From contig JXTC01000042.1 of NCBI GenBank assembly GCA_002914845.1, positions 794,527 through 858,526 on the forward strand: DNA of 64,000 nucleotides, read 5' to 3'. Source of the stretch: Trema orientale. Taxonomy: Eukaryota; Streptophyta; Magnoliopsida; Rosales; Cannabaceae. Below, in pieces: positions 36,640 through 49,106 of this stretch. A program made the translations under genes and the position numbers. The first letter of the stretch is position 1. Each line of letters begins with the position of its first letter. Below the pieces are notes generated by a model. That model saw only the letters and a list, made by a program, of their open reading frames with translations, did no database searches and was not told the origin of the DNA.

Positions 36640-38660
36640 GAAAACTTCTTTCATACTAGGTACCACGTTCAAAATAAGGTATGTAGTGTGATTATTGATG
36701 GTGGTAGTTGTACTAATATTACTAGCACTACTATGGTGAAAAAATTAGGGTTACCAACCATGAAGCATACCCGGCCTTACAAGTTATAGTAGTAAAATGA
36801 TAGTAGTGATAGTAGTGAAGTGAAGGTGAATAAACAAGTGTTAGTTTCTTTTCGTATCGGAAAATATGAAGAAGAAGTCTTATGCGATGTGGTTTCGATG
36901 TAAGCTGGACACTTATTATTAGGTCGACCATGGCAATTTGATAGACGTGTTAAACATGATGGCTTCACCAAGAAGTACTCGTTTGTACTTAATCAACGAC
37001 CAATCACTCTTGTACCTTTGACACCAAAACAACTTCATAAAGATCAAGTGAGGTTACAAAAAGAGAGTGAACAAAAGAGAAAGAGTGAAAAAGAGAGAGA
37101 GGCCGAAGAAAAAAAGAGAGAAAATGCAAGTATAGATTCGGCCACTGAGAGAAAAGCAGAGAGAAAATAAAAGAATTTTTATGCAAAAGCCAAAGAAATT
37201 AAAAGAGCAGTGTTATTAAACCAGCCGATGATTGTACTCTTATACAAAGAGGCATTTTTAAACACTAACGAACTTGGCCCTGCTTTGCCTAGTTTTGTTG
37301 TTTCTCTGTTGCAGGAATTTGAGGATGTCTTTCCCGACGAGGTGCTACGTGGTTTGCCTCCAATTAGGAGAATAGAACATCAGAATGATTTTGTACCCGG
37401 CGCTTCCATTCCAAACCGACAAGCTTATAAGAGTAATCCAGAGGAGACGAAGGAGCTTTAAAGGCAGGTTATTAAATTGATGGAAAAGGGGTACGGTAGA
37501 GAAAATATGAGTCCATGTGCAGTTCTGATAATTTTAGTTCCTAAGAAAGATTGATCATGGAGAATGTGTGTTGATTGCAGAGCAATTAACAATATAACGG
37601 TAAAGTATCGTCATCCTATACCTCGCTTAGATGACATGTTAGATAAATTGCATAGTTTTTGTATATTTTCTAAAATTGATTTGAAAAGTGGATATCATCA
37701 AATCAGAATAAAAGAGGGCGATGAATGGAAAACTGTATTCAAAACTAAATATGTATTATTTGAGTGGTTAGTAAGACCATTTGGTTTAATTAATGCTCCG
37801 AGTACTTTTATGCGTTTAATGAATCATGTTTTGCGTGCATTTATTGGAAAATTTGTTGCGGTGTATTTTGATGATATTCTGATTTATAGCAAAGACTTAG
37901 ATGAATATGTAGTATATTTGAAATCTGTTTTAGATATGCTTAGAAAAAAAAAAAGTTGTTTGCTAATCTGAAGAAGTGTACCTTTTACACTGATAAACTT
38001 GTATTTCTAGGATTTGTTGCGAGTGCACAGGGTATACAGGTTGATGAGAAGAAGGTACGTACAGTCCAAGAGTGGCCAAGTCCCACAACTGTAGGGAATA
38101 TGAGAATTTTTCATGGCCTTGCTAGATTTTACTGGCAGTTTGTGAAAGACTTTAGCACGTTGGCCACACCACTTACCGAAGTAATTAAGAAAAACGTTGG
38201 TTTCAAGTGGGGAGATGAACAAGAGAAGGCGTTTCCACTGATCAAGCAAAAACTGACCAACGCCCCCTTATTGTCTTTGTCTAACTTTAATAAAACATTT
38301 GAAATTGAATGTGATGCTTCAAGTATTGGTATAGGTGCAGTTTTAATACAGGAAGGACAACCAATTGCTTATTTCAATGAGAAGCTAAGTAGGTAGCCTT
38401 AAGCTACCCGACTTATGATAATGAGTTGTATGCAATGGTTAGGACTTTGGAGACATGGCAGCACTACCTATGACCTAAAGAATTCGTGATCCATACAGAT
38501 CATGAGTCCTTAAAACACTTGAAAGATCAACATAAGTTGAATAAGAGGCATACACGATAGGTGGAATTTATTGAGACGTTTCCATACGTCATCCGATATA
38601 AATAAGGTAAGGAAAACATCGTTGTAGATGTACTTTCTCGCAGGTACGTATTATTTTCTA
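36640..38660 (+). pseudogene. Gypsy protease, reverse transcriptase and RNase H remnant
   Basis: The protease motif IIDGGSCTNI is at about 36693-36722. Reverse transcriptase follows with [27 protein letters not shown] and the intact active site [10 protein letters not shown] (about 37861-37890). An 11-base A run at 37944-37954 coincides with a change of frame. RNase H motifs (IECDASSIGIGAVL near 38310; HTDHESLKHLKDQHKLNKR near 38495) follow, then GKENIVVDVLSRR. Stops include the ones after RPYKL (36787) and KETKEL (37459). Catalytic motifs survive but the frame does not. Confidence 0.88.
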
Positions 38661-40121
38661 CCCTTGATGCTAAAATACTTGGTTTTGAGCATATTAAAGA
38701 ATTATATCCTTTAGACTATAACTTTCGTAAAGAGTATGTATCTTGTGAAAAGACAGCCAATGGTAAGTACTTTAGGCATGCGGATTTATTGTTTCGAGAG
38801 AATAAATTATGCGTGCCTAATTGTTCTATGCGAGATATGTTAGTGAGAGAGTCACATGGGGGAGGGTTAATAAGACATTTTAGAGTTGCTAAGACCTTAG
38901 ATATTTTATAAGAACACTTCTATTGGCCACACATGAAACGGGATGTTGAGAGAATTTTTGGTAGATATGTCACGCGTAGGCAAGCGAAATTTCAAGTGCA
39001 ACCCCATGGTTTATACACACCACTACCTATTCTTAGTGAGCCTTGGATTGGTATTTCTATAGACTTTGTATTAGGTTTGCCTAGGTCTAAACGAGATAAA
39101 GATTCAATTTTTGTAGTGGTGGATAGATTTTCTAAGATGGCATATTTTATGCCATGTCACAAAACTAATGATGCTTCCTATACTGCTGATTTGTTCTTTA
39201 GAGAGATTGTAAGATTGCATGGCATGCCTAGAACAATAGTTTTAGATAGAGATGCTAAGTTTTTGAGTTACTTTTGGAAGACTTTGTGGTGTAAGTTAGG
39301 AACTAAGTTATTATTTTCTACTACTTGTCATCCACAAACTGATGGTCAAACTGAAGTAGTGAATAGGACTTTGTCTACTTTGTTGAGGGTTATTATTAAA
39401 AAGAATATCAAAACTTGGGAAGAATGTTTACCGTATGTTGAGTTTGCTTACAATCATTCTGTTCATTTTGCTGCTAAGTTTTCACCATTTGAAATTGTTT
39501 ATGGTTTTAATCCTTTAATTCTATTGGATTTAACACCATTACCTTTGTCTGAACGTGCTAACTTAGATGGAAAGAAAAAGGCTGAATTTGATAAGCAGAT
39601 ACATGAGAAGGCAAGACTCAACATTGAAAGGAAAACGGGGTGATATACAACACAAGCCAACAAAGGGCGACCATAGGTGGTCTTTGAACTTGGAGATTGG
39701 GTTTGGTTGCATATGAGGAAGGAAAGATTTCCTACACAAAGACGTTCTAAGTTGCTTCCGACAGGAGATGGACCTTTTCAAGTCCTTGAGCATATCAATG
39801 ACAATGCCCACAAATTAGATTTAGTGATATAATGTCATTGCAACTTTTAATATTTCTGATTTATCTCCTTTTGATGTAGGTGATAATTTGAGGACAAATC
39901 CCTTTCAAGAGGATGGGAATGATGCAAATCAAGGTACGGTTACAAAGGAGCCAATTCAAGTTCCAATTGGACCGGTTACAAGAGCTCGAGCTAAAAGGTT
40001 CAAGGAGTCTCTCGATGGATTAATTCAAAGCGTTTGAATTGAGGTGAATTCTTGGAAGCCCAAGGAGGATGTTCCACGTGGACCACAAGGTTGGATTTCC
40101 ATGATTCAAGCTTTGGAATAA
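38661..40121 (+). pseudogene. Gypsy integrase remnant running into the 3' LTR
   Basis: The core retains [25 protein letters not shown] and [14 protein letters not shown], so the D-D-E residues are present. The zinc-binding HHCC part upstream has lost cysteines (RYVTRRQAK at about 38963). The open stretch is 38933-39643, then further stops and a small deletion near 39828 shift the frame. A coding-like tail continues past the LTR start at 39920 (GPVTRARAKRF at about 39969-40001) and stops at 40035 (TGA) and 40119 (TAA). Such overlap with the LTR is known from CRM chromoviruses. Confidence 0.85.
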
Positions 40122-40723
40122 TCTAGAAAAGGCTCTTCAAAGAGGATAACTCAAAAGATGCATGAATTACCCGTTTTTGACTCATCAAGGAGAATGATTG
40201 GTTGCAGTTTAGCTAAATTATCTTTCTTATTTATTTATTATAAGTTTTATTGCTGAGTTGTAAGGCTTGCATGCCAATTAAGATACTTTCTTTTTTTATT
40301 ATGAAGTAGGCGTGTTTTAGGGTAACTGTAGCAAATCAATTCTCAGATTCCAATTAGGTTATTTTAGTTTCCTTTCCTTATTTTGGACAGCTTCTTATGT
40401 ATTTTTTAGTTGCCAATTTCATGCTCTCTATATATTTAAATAGCCATTAACTTAATGAAACATATCAGACATTTATTCATTAAAATTGAGAGCAACTTCT
40501 CTTTGGTTGAACTATTTCGAACTTATCAGATTTTTCTGTGGCGTTCATATCTTGACTTATCAATCGAGTTTTTCTATCCTTGATTGTAGCGTCCTCCTTT
40601 ATACTAAGGTTCACATCTCTTATAAGTATTGGGTCAAGGTTTTCCATTCGAATCTGGAAGTAGGACGGTCCTAGGTATCATTCTTATTTCAGATTTCATC
40701 ACAAGTTGGCGGAGTTTGTATCA
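39920..40723 (+). repeat. 3' LTR of the gypsy element
   Basis: 804 bases, matching 33650-34492 with point differences and a deletion of about 30 bases around 40167. Ends in GTATCA followed by the target duplication TTAGC. Confidence 0.92.
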
Positions 40724-40728
40724 TTAGC

Positions 40729-41590
40729 AGGAGTACCAGACCATACCTCATCTGGAGTCATTTTCTCAATAGCATTTAAAGGTGATCGATTAATCAGAAA
40801 ACAAACAGTAGAAGTAGCTTTTGCCCAAAAAGACTTAGGTAAACGAGCATTGGAGTGCATACAACGTACCTTCTCCATCAATGTCCTATTTATGCACTCT
40901 GTCACACCGTTTTGTTGTAGAATATAGCAAACTGTTAAGTGTCTCATAATGCCTTTTTTCTTTCAGAAAACATTAAACTTATCAGAAGAAAACTCTAAGC
41001 CATTATCAGTGCGGAGACCTCTAATCTACTTCCCTGTCTACTTCTCGATCATAGTCTTCCATTCCTCGAATATAGGTAACATATCATTCTTCTGCTTCAG
41101 AAAGAACACCTAAAGCTTTCTGGAGAAATCATCGATAATCGTTAGCAAATACCTAGCACTTCCCTTAAAAGGTACCCTAGATAGTTTCCAGATATCAAAA
41201 TGTATATAGTCAAGTGTTTCCTTTATATTGTGGATGTCTTTTGTAAATTTGACTCTCTTTTGCTTCCCAAAAATGCAATGCTCACAGAACTTCAGTTTAC
41301 TAGTACTCTGCCTATCAAGAAGTCCTCTTTTGCTCAATTTAGCTATTCTAATCTCATTCATATGCCCAAGACGCATATGCCAGAGCCTAATGACTTCATC
41401 ATCTGACAACGAAGGAGTAGAGACAACTACTTCACTGATAATTGTAGAACCCAACAAGACATATAATTCGGTAGATCTTTTTTGGCCTTTCATAATGACA
41501 AGAGCTCGTTGGAAACCTTCAGAACTCCACCTTCACCAGTGTACTTGTAACCTTTTGAATTAAGAGTACTCAAAGAGACCAGATTTCTCT
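40729..41590 (-). pseudogene. Copia integrase remnant (N-terminal and core part)
   Basis: On the minus strand the zinc-finger region (HMRLGHMN ... CEHCIFGKQKRVKF, 41110-41493) and the start of the catalytic core (LTIIDDFSRKL) are read, followed after a break by the core's NGVTECINRTLMEKV (40699-40947 region). The gypsy element enters directly after the SGTPA motif; the duplicated TTAGC lies within that codon run. Frames are interrupted between 40950 and 41110. Confidence 0.87.
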
Positions 41591-42184
41591 TTAAATTGGA
41601 ACATGTCTCATGCCATCGAGAATCCTGATAACTCCATTAAACATCTTAATTTTGACTGTTCTAATACCAGCAACTTTACAGGGCACATTATTTCCCATCA
41701 ATACAGCACCTTTAGATGCTGTTTCATATGTCGAAAACCAGCCCCTATTAAGACACATATGAAATATGAAACTTGAATCAAGAATCCAGTAATCACAAAG
41801 TTTGGAGTCATCATCAGAAATAAGTAAGAGTTCTCCATCACTGATATTATCCTTAGCAGTACCAGCTTCACCAGTAATTTCAATTTGTTTTCCCTTTCTG
41901 ATTAGGTATAACCTTCTTATTTTTACTCTGAAGCTTATAACATTCAGATTTGATATGGTCTTTTTTCTTGTAATAGTTGCAAGTTTTATTTTTATTTCTA
42001 GATTTCGATCTTCCTCGATTTTCACTACTAGAATTCCTCTCCTGCGTTCTCCCTCTAGCAACGAGACTCTTTGCCTAAGTCTTAGTCCCAATAACAAACG
42101 GATTCATCTTCTCTTTATAAAACAAAGCATCATAAACCACGCTCACAATAAGGGATTCACAACTATATAAAATAGTATCTCTAA
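41591..42184 (-). pseudogene. Copia gag C-end, zinc knuckle and protease remnant
   Basis: After the 42190-43713 insertion the minus strand resumes at FRDTILYS, part of gag. The zinc knuckle reads CNYYKKKDHIKSEC, so its second cysteine is tyrosine. The protease active site reads WILDSSFIFHMC, where the usual LDSG is LDSS. A frameshift between knuckle and protease is needed to join them. All these changes argue against function. Confidence 0.85.
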
Positions 42185-42189
42185 AAGGC

Positions 42190-43713
42190 TGTCTACGCTC
42201 AAAATATACTAGTGGCTATCACAGTATAGATTAAGGTATCGATCTTACAGAGAAGTAAATTAACAATGAAAAGATAATGAAAAATAAAAAGAAAAATTGA
42301 AAATAAAAATTAATTGAGCAATAAATTAAAATAATCACAGAAATATAAATGAAAATATCAATATGAGAAAAACAAGGCTTTAAGATTCACTTAATTATTC
42401 GTTTAAGTGTTACCAACTTTGATTCCTATTTATAACTCAATTATATGTTTCGCATCCTAAACACATAACCAGAAAATATAGCACTTAAGAACAAATATTA
42501 ATTTAAAGTATTCAATATGAAAAATTCTTCCAATTATCACCAAAAATAATTTATCTTACTAGTTATCTAAGATCGACAATATATTACAGAGACAATACTG
42601 CAGTAAAAGATCAACTAATAAAATAAATATAATTTTAATCTAGTTTAAATCACCACATAAAGAAAGCATGACTGAATTTATATGAGAAACTAGAAAATAA
42701 TATATTGAAACTAAAAATATTGAAGAATTTAACAAACCAAATATATAAACGTTGGAGCACTTTCAAGAATCAAAGCTGGAAAATAGAAAAACTACGCAAC
42801 TAAGATCATCTCTCTAGCCTCTCTAAAAACTAGCCTAACCTTGAACTCATCTCACACTCTCTCTATAGAAAAAATGGAATTTTCTCTCTCAAAATTGGTA
42901 TGTATTTTTCTCCTCACGCTCCGGCTATTTATAGTTGAGTTTAGAGTGTTATACAAGTCTCCATGTTTCTAAAGGTGAAATTTGATTGGTCATGTGATGT
43001 GTCAAATCTCCACAATTTTTGCTTTCTTCTTTTCTATCTCTCTCCCTCTTCTTTCAAGTTTTCTGAGTTATAGGTTGTGATCTGGTGTGGTAAAATCTCG
43101 TGAGCATGGCAAGAAAATGGCTCGTCATTGGTTGATGGGAAACGTCAAAGCCAAAGGATGAAGTGGCGGCATTTGAATGGACGGAAAATCGAGTGCACGA
43201 AACTTGCGGAGTACAGGAATAGACACGACCTGAAAAGGTGCTGCAACACTGACAACTGTGGGCCCTAACTGTCCCCTACTGCTCCACTCGCCTGAATCCG
43301 CCCGTGTGTGACATGCGCCCTCCTGATAGGTTTTGATTGAGATCTGATGGCTAGAAATGTGCATACATTTCCTCTCCTCACATGCACGCATCTCAAGTTT
43401 TGTTTTTCAATTTTTTTTCTTTTTCTTTATCTAAATAAAATCAAAATAAAATTAATATTTAATCAAAATAAATCCTAATCAGATTTAAAAACAATAAATA
43501 ATCTAAATACTAAAACTAAAAAAAATAAATAGATAAATAAACTCTTATCCTAAAATTAAATCTAAAATAACCTAAAATTCAATAAAATTAAATCTAAATA
43601 CTTAATATTGAATTAAAAATAAAATAACTTAAATTAATTTAAAAATTAAATAAAAATACTCAAAAATACATAAGTAAAAGAACACAAATAACTCTACTTT
43701 TATAGAGTTATCA
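42190..43713. mobile_element. Solo-LTR-like element inserted in copia gag
   Basis: 1524 bases starting TGTCTACGCTC and ending GAGTTATCA, thus TG..CA, with a perfect five-base duplication AAGGC (42185-42189 and 43714-43718). Removing it restores the copia gag reading. No gag-pol motif, and no internal repeat of its own ends, is seen, so it is either a solo LTR or a non-coding LTR-type element. It shares the layout (GGTATCGAT leader, A-rich zone, Thr/Ser-like pyrimidine blocks) with the 1640-3740 and 60011-60835 repeats. A reading frame at 43125-43391 (minus) has no known motif. Confidence 0.82.
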
Positions 43714-43718
43714 AAGGC

Positions 43719-44187
43719 ATATATGAAGAGGGTAATGTACACAACAAAATCAACGCTAAATCTTTAGTGTTATATTTAACCTACAAAGCTTCCAAATCAG
43801 AAACAATTTCCTTAAGGGCATTTAAGTGGTCTTTAAGAGATGTATCTTTTGTCATACAATGAGAATACAGTCGCTGCTTCTGATTTATCTTGTTGGTTAG
43901 ACTTTTTGTCATATACAGCTGCTCTAACTTCAACCATAAAGTGGTTCTATTTTTCTCCTTAGAACGTCTTGTAATATAGTATTCGATAGATGCAGTTGAA
44001 TTTGATATATGAGTTTTCGATCCCTATGTTGCTTTTCCTCTGTAGACAAGGATGAGGACATTTGATTGATCCCTAATAGTGTCTCATCCAAATCCAACTG
44101 TACGAGCACGGTCTGCATCTTAACGTGCCATAATGAAAATTCGGTGCTACGATCCAAAGGCGGAATATCACACTTCGTGGTTGCCAT
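43719..44187 (-). pseudogene. Copia gag N-terminal remnant
   Basis: Starts MATTKCDIPPLDRSTEFSLW (44187) and continues with KMQTVLVQLDLDETLLG, typical of copia gag. A frameshift after 43930 changes frame; gag-like sequence (LYMTKSLTNKINQKQRL) continues to the insertion at 43713. Confidence 0.85.
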
Positions 44188-44227
44188 TATCGTAATCAAA
44201 CCAAGATTAAAAACTATGATACTACTT

Positions 44228-44597
44228 TGTTGAGAATTAACGAATAATAATCAACAAAAGAATGAAAACAAGAACACATATATTTATATGGAAAAACCTA
44301 ATTGAGAAAAACTACTAGTAGAGAAGAAAATTTCACTATATCGAAAATAAGGTACAAAAGGTAGAGTATTATATGGCTAAGCCGAAATATATATAATCCC
44401 AAAATCCTAAAATATATGTGCAGAAAAATTGGCACAATAAAGCAGGGTGATGGGCTCCGAGATCAGGCCTATTGGCCTGATCCCTCCACTTCTACCACAA
44501 ATCTCAAAAAATTCTCTCAATTATAAAAACGCCACATATGTCGCACTGCGAAATTTTCGGATTGAGGCAAACAGAATTTAGGTCACGAACTCTAACA
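44228..44597 (-). repeat. 5' LTR of the copia element
   Basis: 370 bases, TGTTGAGAAT...CTCTAACA, followed by target duplication ACACA. It contains the palindrome GATCAGGCC TATT GGCCTGATC at about 44461-44482, absent from the other LTR. Confidence 0.9.
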
Positions 44598-44602
44598 ACA
44601 CA

Positions 44603-46810
44603 TATTAGATATATACACATATATTCTTAGCCAGCAGATTCAAGACATTATCGAGTAATTAACTCACCATTGCTCAAAACAATATTCATTTTACTGATTT
44701 ATATAGATATTATCGCGTAATTAACTCACCATTGCTCAAAACAATATTCATTTTACTTATTTATATACATGTTTGCTAAAGTTAGAGAACCCGTAATAAA
44801 AAAAATTAATTTAATCTTTTTTCCTCCGAATTGTAGCTCCTATTAATTTAATTTTTTTTTACCTCCAATTAGTTTCACTCAAAAAGTTCAAAACATATTA
44901 GACTTGCACTCAAACTAAGTTTGTGAATGTATCTTTCAAACAAACCTTTTTTTAATTATTTTTTTAAAAAGGACAAACTCATAGTTTAGAATAGTAGAAG
45001 AGGCATGCATTTGAAAGAGGGGCTAAACAGAAACCCATAATAAGAGTATCGGGTGCCAATTGTGGATTAGGACTATGATTCGTAGCAAAAATAGTAAAAA
45101 AAAAAAAAGAAAAATAAAAGTCAGAGAACTATGATTAAATTAAGGTTTTAATGAGCTATTTAATTTTTGTGAGTTGCATCTCTTTGGTTACTTTTCAGCT
45201 TATTTACAACTTTATCGAAGGTAGCTACACATTTTGAAGGACATGCAGCAGGGCTGAAATTAATATCACAACTTCGGGAAGTTGTAGGGCAATAATTAAT
45301 ACATAATTATTTATACCACACATAATTAGAAAAAGGAATCTATTGTCAGTATGAGTTCCAATGTCTCAAAAAAAAAAAAAAAAAAGGGTTCCAATGTCCT
45401 ATATATAGCTATAGCTAGTCCTGTCTAACACCAAAAAGGTTAAATTATTGTATACATTATAAGGGGCTATACGTGGACCAAAGTCCTCAGTGCCCTAAAG
45501 ATTACTTGATCCTCAGCTTTTGTTTACAGCTGGAGTTCTATTATATATACCACTGAAAAGGTTGAATTAATTAAATAATCAAACCACTAATGTATTTGAT
45601 AACTAAATTTTCGTCCCTAGGACCAAATCAAAGAATGATGAGAAATTCATTGCCATTATTTTTAGCAGTTATGGGTTAAGTAGAGAGAAGATCAGTTTAA
45701 TTAATAGCAAGGGATATATTATAAGCAATCAATTTTCTTAATTATATTTTTTTGTAACACGGAATAATAAATTTGGCGGTGCTTGATTAGAGATTGAGTG
45801 TTTGACCTTATATTTTTATTTTTATTTTATAATATGTATACTTATACATATATATATATGATGCATGTACTGATAATTCAGTGGTGAACACGGTATGGTC
45901 ACGTATTGCTAAGTTGGAGTCTTTGATTGTTATTTTAATTGAGGCTTTGAAAGTGGCATTTATATACGTTTGTTTACAGACAAAGTCAGCAATAGACTCT
46001 ACAGTGAGACATCATAAGGTACGTCGAAACTAGAAACCCCTCATTTTAATTATTATTCCTTCTATACCAAAGAAAATATTTTGGGTGACAAGCCCTCATG
46101 GGTCTAGTACTTCTTTTGTCTGAATTTCATATTATTCATCAATATTTACTAGGTTCCTGTAGGACCTTTTGCCTCATTTCTATGGCAAGTTTTATTTATC
46201 TAATTAATTGCAACACCTAAAGCGTTACTTCCACTTAAGAATATTTTCAATCTTTTAAAAGTTTTCTACTATGCGGCTAAATAATGATGATTTTACCATT
46301 ATATTATTCCTTCGCAGTCATTTATATACAAGATAACGATAGATAATGAGGAATATAATATCAGTTTAAATCGTTTGTGTTAGGTACCGTTGAGATCCGA
46401 TCCTAATAGGTAATTATTTTCTAATGTAAACAGTTTGCAGTGCTGGTCTGGGAATCCCCGCTTATTATTAAGTATGGATGGGGCGGAATTGAGATTCTAT
46501 GCATCGCCCGGTTTACATACTATAACTTCGTTTTTATTTTTTTATTTTATTTTTCTATTTTAGACATATGAACTGTAACTATCCAAAAAACAAGAAGATA
46601 TTTTGAGACTTAGGATTAGAGTTTCTTTTACTAAAATTGTGGCTTTTTATTGGACTAAAAAGTAGACACTCATTTAGATTATTCTTATTAGATGGGGTGT
46701 TAATCAGCTATTATTATGAAAATTTCCTCAGATCGCCTTGGTACTAGATAAATGGATAATAGTGCAGGACGAAATGTAGACACGATGGCACAGACAATGA
46801 TTGACAATAA
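44603..46810. other. Intergenic, one small tandem duplication, no gene
   Basis: A tandem duplication of period 62 (ATTATCG(A/C)GTAATTAACTC...) lies at about 44647-44768. Poly-A runs at 45097-45108 and 45368-45385. Nothing else was recognised. Confidence 0.5.
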
Positions 46811-47375
46811 GGACATATTTATTAATCTGTAAAAGGAATGAGTGGAAAGAGAATAGATGGGAAAATGAATAGAGAGGAATAAGAAATAATGAGTGAGGAA
46901 GATTAAAATTTTCTTTCATGTATTTACATAGCATTTAGTTATATTAGAAAGGGAATGACCCCGTTTGTTTCACTCATTCTATTCCATTTAAAAGAAAAAC
47001 CCATTAGAATGAGTGTTTATTTCAATAATTCCAATTTTTTCATTCAAATGGTCTTTTGGAATGAATGTTTGTTTCAACAATTCAATTTTTCCATTCAGAT
47101 GGTCCATCAGTCACATCATCCATTAGAATAGATTTTTTGTGTCTTAGAATAAGAATAGAGCCTAGGATGTGTTTTTGAATGGTCCATTCTAATGTCTCCC
47201 ATTCTAATTACACCCTATTCTACTTTATTTCAATTTAAATGTCTCTCATTCTAATTATAACTCATTCAACAATTTCTATTTAAATACACTCATTCAAATG
47301 AGTGAACCAAATAAGACCAATATCTTACTCTTTCTCATTCATATTCCCCTCTATTACGGATTAGTAAATAGGCCT
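46811..47375. mobile_element. Nested inverted-repeat elements (MITE within MITE)
   Basis: The outer pair is ACATATTTATTAATCTGTAA on the left and, in reverse complement, CCTATTTACTAATCCGTAAT on the right. Inside it, 46957-47318 has its own inverted ends: CGTTTGTTTCACTCATTC and, in reverse complement, ATTTGGTTCACTCATTTG. Neither pair has a certain target duplication, so the superfamily is open. No coding sequence. Confidence 0.5.
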
Positions 47376-49106
47376 ATGTACTTCCATGCGCAAATATTGC
47401 AAAACATCTAACAGTGATGCAATATCTAATTGATCAAGTCCTTCAAGACAGTGTTCATGACTTGTACAAATTAATAATAAGTTTGATGTAAAATAAACCA
47501 ATACGGGATAACTCTAAGTCAAGATTAATGATGACTCAAAATACTACTCTAATAAGAAAGGTGGGATTTGCTTCCACGATGCAGGCCAGATCTATGGAAA
47601 AGGCATCATATTGTTATTATATATAAGTTATATTTATAATAAGAGAAGTCATACATATTTTATAGATATTTGATAAGGAGGTTATTACATATACGTACAT
47701 ATTTTTCTTACGCGTTGAATATGTAATAGTGTCGGCATAGAATTATAATAAGAGTGTGACAGAGAATAAAGTGTAGGGCAGAAAGTGAACAGAATGGCCT
47801 TGAATTATTCATCCATGTCAACTGCTCAGGAGTTTGTCTCAGACAAGATTTAGCTGCTGCCGTAGCCGAAAGCCGTTTTCCCCTTTTGTCTGACGTACGC
47901 AATATAAAGTTTGAACAGAGACACTATATATCGTATATATTATTAAAATATATGTTGCATGAGAAATCAGCTTCATGCTTTTTGACTATGTTATGAAAAT
48001 ATACTCTTTATTTTAACAGCCATCAATACTTGTTTGTACATGACACTAAATGGTTTCAAACTTGGTCCTTGGAACGTAAAAAAGCTCCATATAAATATAA
48101 TATGGTTGCCTCTACTAGTGTTCTAACCAATGTTAACTTTAATTGGACCTTACCCTGCAAAAATGTTTCTCTAGCCACACAAAAAAAGGGGTGTCTATTA
48201 TGCTCTGTACTCAAATGTCATTTTCACATGAATAGTGAAATCAACTCAACCTAAAGTATACCTCCCAGAAAAAAGAAAAAAAAAAGGAAATAAAAACAAA
48301 TACCACTCAACCTAACCGATCAATATTAGGACGTTAAAAAATTTTCCGAGAAAAAAGAAAGAAAGAAAGAATAAAAGAAAAGAAACTTTATTGAAAGCTT
48401 CAACTCAGCGTAAACTTTATTGTCAATGTCATGTTTTAGAACAATGTCCCAAGCTAGTAACTTTTTCTTGGGTTATTATGTAGAGGAGCAATGGCATGGT
48501 TGTGGTTGTGAAGAGGTGTTATGCATATGGAATAAATTAGCTAGAAGCCACTTTTTTTTCCTTATTAATTAAATCTATCACTATACTACTTTTTTTATGA
48601 ATTCTTGATGGGTTCTTGATTAATTCTTGATAATCTTGATAGATTCTTGACAGATTCTTGACGTCGATAGGGATCTTGATGGATTCTTGATGGATTCTTG
48701 ACGCATTCTTGATGAATTCTTGACAGATTCTTGACTAATTCCCTCTCAAAAGTGGTAAAATCTAATGATGGTGGTAAATTTAGTTAAACATTTGAAAAAA
48801 ATGGCAATTACCTACTTAACCCGTTATCAAATCAAAACAGGGCTTTGGCCCAAGTTCTTTGTAGAGCTCAGCACATATAAAGCATTAGCTTCCATGCAAG
48901 TGGTACAGTAAAACTTTCTATCAGATCTCTTCCATTTTCATCGTATGAATTATGATTAATGCTTTATTGGCTAGGGTTAAATGAATCCATAGGGCCTAAG
49001 CTGAAGAAAGAGTGCATAATATCCTTCATAAAGTGACCGGAATGTTTTTTCTTGTTTTAACTCTGTTACTATAAATAATTATTGAGGAAGTATAATGAAC
49101 GTGTTA
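47376..49106. other. Intergenic with a minisatellite; no gene
   Basis: Holds the minisatellite at 48600-48736 described separately. Otherwise AT-rich with no recognisable frame. Confidence 0.45.
48600..48736. repeat. GATTCTTGATG minisatellite
   Basis: About eleven copies of an 11-12 base unit (GATTCTTGAYRG and variants such as GGTTCTTGATTA), imperfect, in a row. Confidence 0.85.

Larger units (their letters stand above)
33650..40723 (+). mobile_element. Ty3/gypsy retrotransposon inserted in the copia element
   Basis: It is bounded by TTAGC (33645-33649 and 40724-40728), a perfect five-base target duplication. LTRs of 843 and 804 bases begin TGATGCAAATCAAGG and end GTATCA. Just inside the 5' LTR is TTGGTATCAAGAGCC, a near match to the initiator tRNA-Met primer site; before the 3' LTR is a purine tract (AAGAGGATGGGAA). 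Gag, protease, reverse transcriptase, RNase H and integrase occur in gypsy order. The coding sequence runs into the 3' LTR, a trait described for CRM-type chromoviruses, which suggests that lineage without proving it. It is opposite in strand to its copia host. Confidence 0.95.
31225..44597 (-). mobile_element. Ty1/copia retrotransposon, nested and decayed
   Basis: Two LTRs (31225-31545 and 44228-44597) enclose gag-pol remnants read on the minus strand, and the whole is flanked by ACACA (31220-31224 and 44598-44602). Order on the minus strand is gag, zinc knuckle, protease, integrase, reverse transcriptase/RNase H, the copia order. A purine-rich tract (GGTGGAGAT) adjoins the 3' LTR at about 31546-31555 and a tRNA-Met-like primer site (TAGTATCATAGT, imperfect) adjoins the 5' LTR at about 44214-44226. 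Two later insertions split it: a Ty3/gypsy element (33650-40723) in the integrase and a TG..CA element (42190-43713) in gag. Without these it would be about 4.8 kb. Confidence 0.93.
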
